Below are positions 60,711 through 64,000 of a stretch of DNA of 64,000 nt, in pieces. The DNA is taken from NCBI GenBank assembly GCA_963827315.1, contig CAWHAL010000002.1, positions 372,001 to 436,000 of the forward strand, written 5' to 3'. This DNA is from CAVXEF01 sp963827315 (lineage in GTDB: Bacteria; Planctomycetota; Phycisphaerae; Sedimentisphaerales; Anaerobacaceae). Within the stretch, counting starts at the first letter, position 1. Each line of letters opens with the position of its first letter. The notes beneath the pieces are model-generated. The model searched no databases. It was not told the DNA's origin and saw nothing but the letters and a program-made list of their open reading frames with translations. The position numbers and the translations under genes are program-made.

Positions 60711-61103
60711 ATGACAGGCAGAAAAGTTTTGGTTGTTGATGATGAGATACATATTGTTCACGTCGTTGCGATAAAATTCCGTAATAACGGCTTCGAGGTG
60801 GTATCGGCAGGCAATGGAGAAGAGGGGTTTAAACTGGCCTGTGAGGAAAAACCGGATATCATTATTGCTGACCTTAAAATGCCGATTATGACGGGACTGG
60901 AGATGGTGGAGAAGCTTCGGGGCTGTGAACAGACAAAAGACATACCTGTGATTATGTTGACGGCAAGAGGTTTTACCCTTGAGGATAGCAAGATACGTGA
61001 TTTGCAGATATCGGGGTATATCAGCAAGCCTTTCAGTCCGAAGAAGTTGCTGAGAGACGTTGAGAATATTTTGTATCAGAGGGAATTGGTTCAGAAAAAC
61101 TAA
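60711..61103 (+). CDS. Single-domain response regulator
   Basis: 130-aa CheY-like receiver with the acidic pair in VVDDE (10-12), phospho-acceptor D54 in IIIADLKMPIMTG, the switch Thr in MLTARG and Lys in SKPFSPKK. No output domain. It is encoded 34 bases after the kinase gene, so the kinase is its likely partner, and the HD-GYP protein or the GspE motor could be downstream. Confidence 0.95.
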   Translation: MTGRKVLVVDDEIHIVHVVAIKFRNNGFEVVSAGNGEEGFKLACEEKPDIIIADLKMPIMTGLEMVEKLRGCEQTKDIPVIMLTARGFTLEDSKIRDLQISGYISKPFSPKKLLRDVENILYQRELVQKN

Positions 61104-61136
61104 CTGCTTGGTTTTTGGATTTGAAGGTAAAGGATT

Positions 61137-62783
61137 ATGTTGCGCACAATCGAAGAAAGTTTAAGTTGTGCACAGCTTGTTCAGCTTAAGAAGTTTAGTA
61201 GTAGGGTGAATAAGTTGGGCGCTAACTTTGCGTTTTGCAATGCTGATGGCGAGCTGGTGCTGTTGTGCGAGGGGGACAGGTTCAAAAGTGATGCCGGAGC
61301 ATTAACAGAGTCAGGCAAAGATGCTATACAAAAAGTTGACCAGAGTCCTTGTGGTGGCAATGAGGTATCTACAGGCCATTTTGCAGGAAGAAGTTCGATT
61401 CTTGCTTCGGTGTTAAAGTCAGGTAGTGAAATTGTGGGGACAGCGTTGATTGATTTAGGTGAGGCCGGCTCGGTCACAGAGGATGGTGAGTGCCTGGGCC
61501 AGATGCTCGAATTTTTCGCGGAAAGTTTTCAGGCCGGGGCTGCTGCCGAGGAGCAAATTGAAATAGTCGGAACCGAATTGGCACAGGCCTACGAAGAGCT
61601 GGTGTTACTTCACAAGCTCAGCTCGAACATGAGGATTAATGAGTCAGACGCCAATTACCTGCAGATGGCTTGTGACAGTCTGACTGAGATAGTACTCGTT
61701 GAAGGTATCGCAATATTGCTGAAAAAGAATATCGATGGCAAGGAGCAGTTGGTATTGGTGGCGGGGTCAGGCTTGATAGATATGGACAAACAGATGTCGG
61801 CTGCTTTGTATGACCGTTTGGTGATGGAAATAAGCAACGGCAGAGAGGCGCTGCTGGATAGCACTGTGGATTCATCTTTCAAATATCGCTGGCCAGAGAA
61901 TATAAGAGATATCATCGCGGTGCCTTTGTATGGCAAGAGCAAGGCAGCCAGTCGATTCACACAAACGGCTCCAAACAGCAAGTGCGTGATGGGACTGATG
62001 GCTGCGATAAACAAAATCGACAAGCCGGATTTTGATAGTACCGATGTAAAACTGTTCAACTGCGTTGCAAATGACTGTGCAGTATTTATCGAAAATAGCA
62101 GATTGTTTGCAGACCTCAAAAGATTATTTATAGGTTCATTGCGAGCCCTGACAAATAGCATTGATGCTAAAGACCAGTATACGCGAGGCCATTCTGAGCG
62201 GGTGGCATTTATCTCCAGATGGATTGCCGAAAGACTTGCGGAACAAGAGCATCTTACTGAAGAGGACATACACAGAGTCTATTTGGCTGGATTGCTGCAT
62301 GATATTGGGAAAATGGGAATAGATGAGTCGGTCTTGCGGAAACGCGGTAAACTTAGTAAGGATGAGTTTGCTCAGATGAAGACGCATCCGAGTGTCGGAG
62401 CCGGCATCTTGGGAGAAATCGAACAAATGAAGGATATTGTGCCGGGAGTTTTACAGCATCACGAAAGATGTGATGGAAGTGGATATCCAGACGGCTTGCA
62501 CGGCGACCAGATTGCTCTTATAGGCAAAATCATCGGATTGGCGGATAGTTTCGATGCGATGACCTCAAAAAGAACTTACAGAGAGGCGATGAGCGTCGGA
62601 CAGGCGCTGGCTGAAATCGAGAAAAATTTGGGGACTCAGTTCGATGAGACGGTTGGATACGCGTTTCTGAACAGCGATGTCGAACAACTGTGGGATATTA
62701 TGCAGGATGGATTCAGAGGGGTTTATGAAAGTGGTGTGGCAGCCGACTATGGTGCTGTTGCTGTGGGAGCGCTGATAAGATGA
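61137..62783 (+). CDS. HD-GYP phosphodiesterase with sensor domains
   Basis: 548-aa protein with an N-terminal sensor segment (about 10-110, ANFAFCNADGELVLLCEGD, PocR-like), a GAF domain (about 150-330) and a complete HD-GYP domain: HSERVAFISRWIAERLAEQ, LHDIGKMGI, HHERCDGSGYPDGLHGDQIALIGKIIGLADSFDAMTSKRTYR. HD-GYP proteins hydrolyse c-di-GMP or cGAMP. All metal and GYP residues are present. It follows the response regulator by 33 bases, and its stop overlaps the STAS start. Confidence 0.92.
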   Translation: MLRTIEESLSCAQLVQLKKFSSRVNKLGANFAFCNADGELVLLCEGDRFKSDAGALTESGKDAIQKVDQSPCGGNEVSTGHFAGRSSILASVLKSGSEIVGTALIDLGEAGSVTEDGECLGQMLEFFAESFQAGAAAEEQIEIVGTELAQAYEELVLLHKLSSNMRINESDANYLQMACDSLTEIVLVEGIAILLKKNIDGKEQLVLVAGSGLIDMDKQMSAALYDRLVMEISNGREALLDSTVDSSFKYRWPENIRDIIAVPLYGKSKAASRFTQTAPNSKCVMGLMAAINKIDKPDFDSTDVKLFNCVANDCAVFIENSRLFADLKRLFIGSLRALTNSIDAKDQYTRGHSERVAFISRWIAERLAEQEHLTEEDIHRVYLAGLLHDIGKMGIDESVLRKRGKLSKDEFAQMKTHPSVGAGILGEIEQMKDIVPGVLQHHERCDGSGYPDGLHGDQIALIGKIIGLADSFDAMTSKRTYREAMSVGQALAEIEKNLGTQFDETVGYAFLNSDVEQLWDIMQDGFRGVYESGVAADYGAVAVGALIR

Positions 62784-63115
62784 AAATCCAAACACAGGAA
62801 TATGATGACGTGGTGGTTGTGACGCTGCAGGGGGAACTGAACGTTGATGCCGGCGAAATGTTCCAGGATACCCTCAGCCGGGTAATCTCGGCAGGTAAGA
62901 AGGGCATTGTGCTTGATATGAGAGGGATTGGATTTATTGATGGGCCAGGATTGGAAAAGTTGCTGTGGGCGCGTGATTACTGTCGTGAGAGCCACTGCCA
63001 GCTGAAATTGGCAGGACTTGATGAGAACTGTGAAAAAATTCTGGAGATTACCCGCCTTGATAACGAGTTTGACCGCTATGATGAGCTTGCCAAGGCGGTA
63101 AAAAGCTTTGTGTAG
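62780..63115 (+). CDS. STAS-domain protein lacking the phosphorylation serine
   Basis: 111-aa anti-sigma-factor antagonist-type STAS domain (VVVVTLQGELNVDAGEMFQD, GIVLDMRGIGFIDGPGLEKLL). In SpoIIAA-type proteins the motif is DSSGL, with the phosphorylated Ser after Asp; here it reads DGPGL, so there is no residue for kinase control. The gene overlaps the HD-GYP gene by four bases (ATGA) and precedes gspE. It probably acts as a constitutive binding module rather than a switch. Confidence 0.85.
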   Translation: MKIQTQEYDDVVVVTLQGELNVDAGEMFQDTLSRVISAGKKGIVLDMRGIGFIDGPGLEKLLWARDYCRESHCQLKLAGLDENCEKILEITRLDNEFDRYDELAKAVKSFV

Positions 63116-63233
63116 AACTCGATGGTTTCTGCTCGACGGCGAAGTCCCGGAGGGTTTGATGGAAGAACCGAAGTGTAGGGTTCTTCGTTTTGCCTGGAAC
63201 GTCAAAAAGGACTAAAAGCTGTGGAGAAAAATT

Positions 63234-64000
63234 ATGAGGCAAGTGGCGACCGAGAAGATTGCTCAGCTTGGAGAAGTGCTCGAGGCGCGGGGCATTGTGA
63301 CGCGCCAGCAGCTTGAGCAGGTCTTGGCTGAGCAGAAGGAAAAAGGACACCGAAAGCTGCTCGGTGAGCTTTTGGTTGAGAAAAATTACTGTACGGAAAA
63401 CCAAATCGCCTCGGCACTTGCCGAAGCGTACGGTATCCCCTACGCTCAGGTTACCCCAAAAATATGTGATGCCAAAACGATTGAGATTTTACCGAGGGAG
63501 TTTATCGAGGAGCGGATTATTCTGCCGCTGTTTAAGGTTTACAATACACTTACAGTGGCGGTCAGCGAGCCGGCGAATGTATTTTTGATTGATGAAGTCG
63601 GGCATATGACAGGTTGTAAAGTCAATGTGGTCTGTGCAACCGCTAAAGACATTAAGGCTACTCTGCAGACCTATTTGCCGGCGGCGAATGTTTTTGTAAT
63701 CGACGATATTATAGATGATGCGGAACTGGAAGATTTTACACTGATTGAAAATATCACTCAGGATATAAGTAATCTCGAGGATCTTGCCGGACAGTCGCCG
63801 GTTGTGAAGTTGGTAAATCACCTCATCTATCACGCTGTGCGCGAAAACGCCAGCGACATTCATATTGAGCCGGATGAAAAAAAGCTGCGCATACGCTACA
63901 GGGTCGATGGCAAACTGTATGAAAAAGTTTGTCCCCCTTATCAAATGTATCCTGCTGTTGTGTCGCGCATAAAGATTATGGCTGAGCTGGATATCGCTCA
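63234..64000 (+). CDS. gspE: Type II secretion/type IV pilus ATPase GspE/PilB, partial
   Basis: First 255 residues of the traffic ATPase that powers pseudopilus growth; the gene runs off the window. The N-terminal MshEN domain (about 15-90, LGEVLEARGIVTRQQLEQVL, KLLGELLVEKNYCTENQIASAL) binds c-di-GMP in relatives. The start of the ATPase domain follows: SPVVKLVNHLIYHAVRENASDIHIEPDEKKLRIRYRVDGKLYE. Start ATG 63234 with GGAG eight bases before. An HD-GYP enzyme encoded just upstream suggests c-di-GMP control of this motor. Walker motifs lie beyond the edge. Confidence 0.93.
   Translation, partial: MRQVATEKIAQLGEVLEARGIVTRQQLEQVLAEQKEKGHRKLLGELLVEKNYCTENQIASALAEAYGIPYAQVTPKICDAKTIEILPREFIEERIILPLFKVYNTLTVAVSEPANVFLIDEVGHMTGCKVNVVCATAKDIKATLQTYLPAANVFVIDDIIDDAELEDFTLIENITQDISNLEDLAGQSPVVKLVNHLIYHAVRENASDIHIEPDEKKLRIRYRVDGKLYEKVCPPYQMYPAVVSRIKIMAELDIA

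Overview
The window is about 64 kb of ordinary bacterial chromosome with a few accessory islands. The gene content suggests a Planctomycetota genome, most likely of the class Phycisphaerae. This is inferred from a Gram-negative outer-membrane toolkit (MlaF, a type II secretion/type IV pilus-like locus, a PEP-CTERM protein), a planctomycete-style prepilin-like protein, a sigma factor with a long N-terminal extension, a B12-dependent class II ribonucleotide reductase and a stand-alone corrinoid protein. The last two suit an anaerobe or facultative organism. No 16S gene is present to confirm the taxonomy.

Layout. 1-883: end of an Mla-type lipid transport operon. 920-5987 (minus strand): a tight seven-gene operon with phage flavour, encoding an HTH protein, a soluble ABC ATPase, a GNAT/Mom-like acyltransferase, a ParB-like protein, a terminase small-subunit-like protein, RpiB and a terminase large subunit. 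No capsid, portal, tail or integrase gene accompanies it. 6602-14363: PfkB kinase, a nucleotidyltransferase-like/TPM/LemA operon, a DeoR regulator, an unusual 2-oxoacid dehydrogenase E2, a ParA ATPase fused to a glycogen-binding CBM48 domain, and a PEP-CTERM P-domain protein. 14364-15585: a repeat-rich non-coding island with phased A-tracts, a 34-bp tandem repeat and a direct repeat, leading into an AT-rich gene for an HD-nSTAND-AraC fusion (15586-17853). 18036-25470: sigma factor, corrinoid protein, sugar isomerase-like protein, glycine-zipper lipoprotein, DapB, subtilase and DUF3786. 25646-30415: the conserved ffh-rpsP-trmD-rplS-yraN-tatD run, followed by tRNA-Pro. 30571-47766: PriA, small membrane proteins, GlmS, HisHF, UvrC, NrdJ, a SIR2-like protein, tRNA-Val, ArgH and ThiL; then TsaE at 47802-48251. 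48589-64000: a long co-directional type II secretion/type IV pilus-like operon (GspG, a GspG paralog, minor pseudopilins, PilM/N/O-like, GspC/PilP-like, secretin, TPR protein). Inserted before GspE is a signalling block: histidine kinase, response regulator, HD-GYP protein and STAS protein.

Three genes (ffh, priA and the histidine kinase) appear shifted by one base near their ends or middles, each in the direction expected if one base is missing. Assembly error should be excluded before biology is built on these. The most interesting candidates for undescribed biology are the packaging/modification operon at 920-5987, the HD-nSTAND-AraC protein with its direct-repeat operator, the ParA-CBM48 fusion, the unprocessable GspG paralog, and short repeat elements translated inside essential genes.
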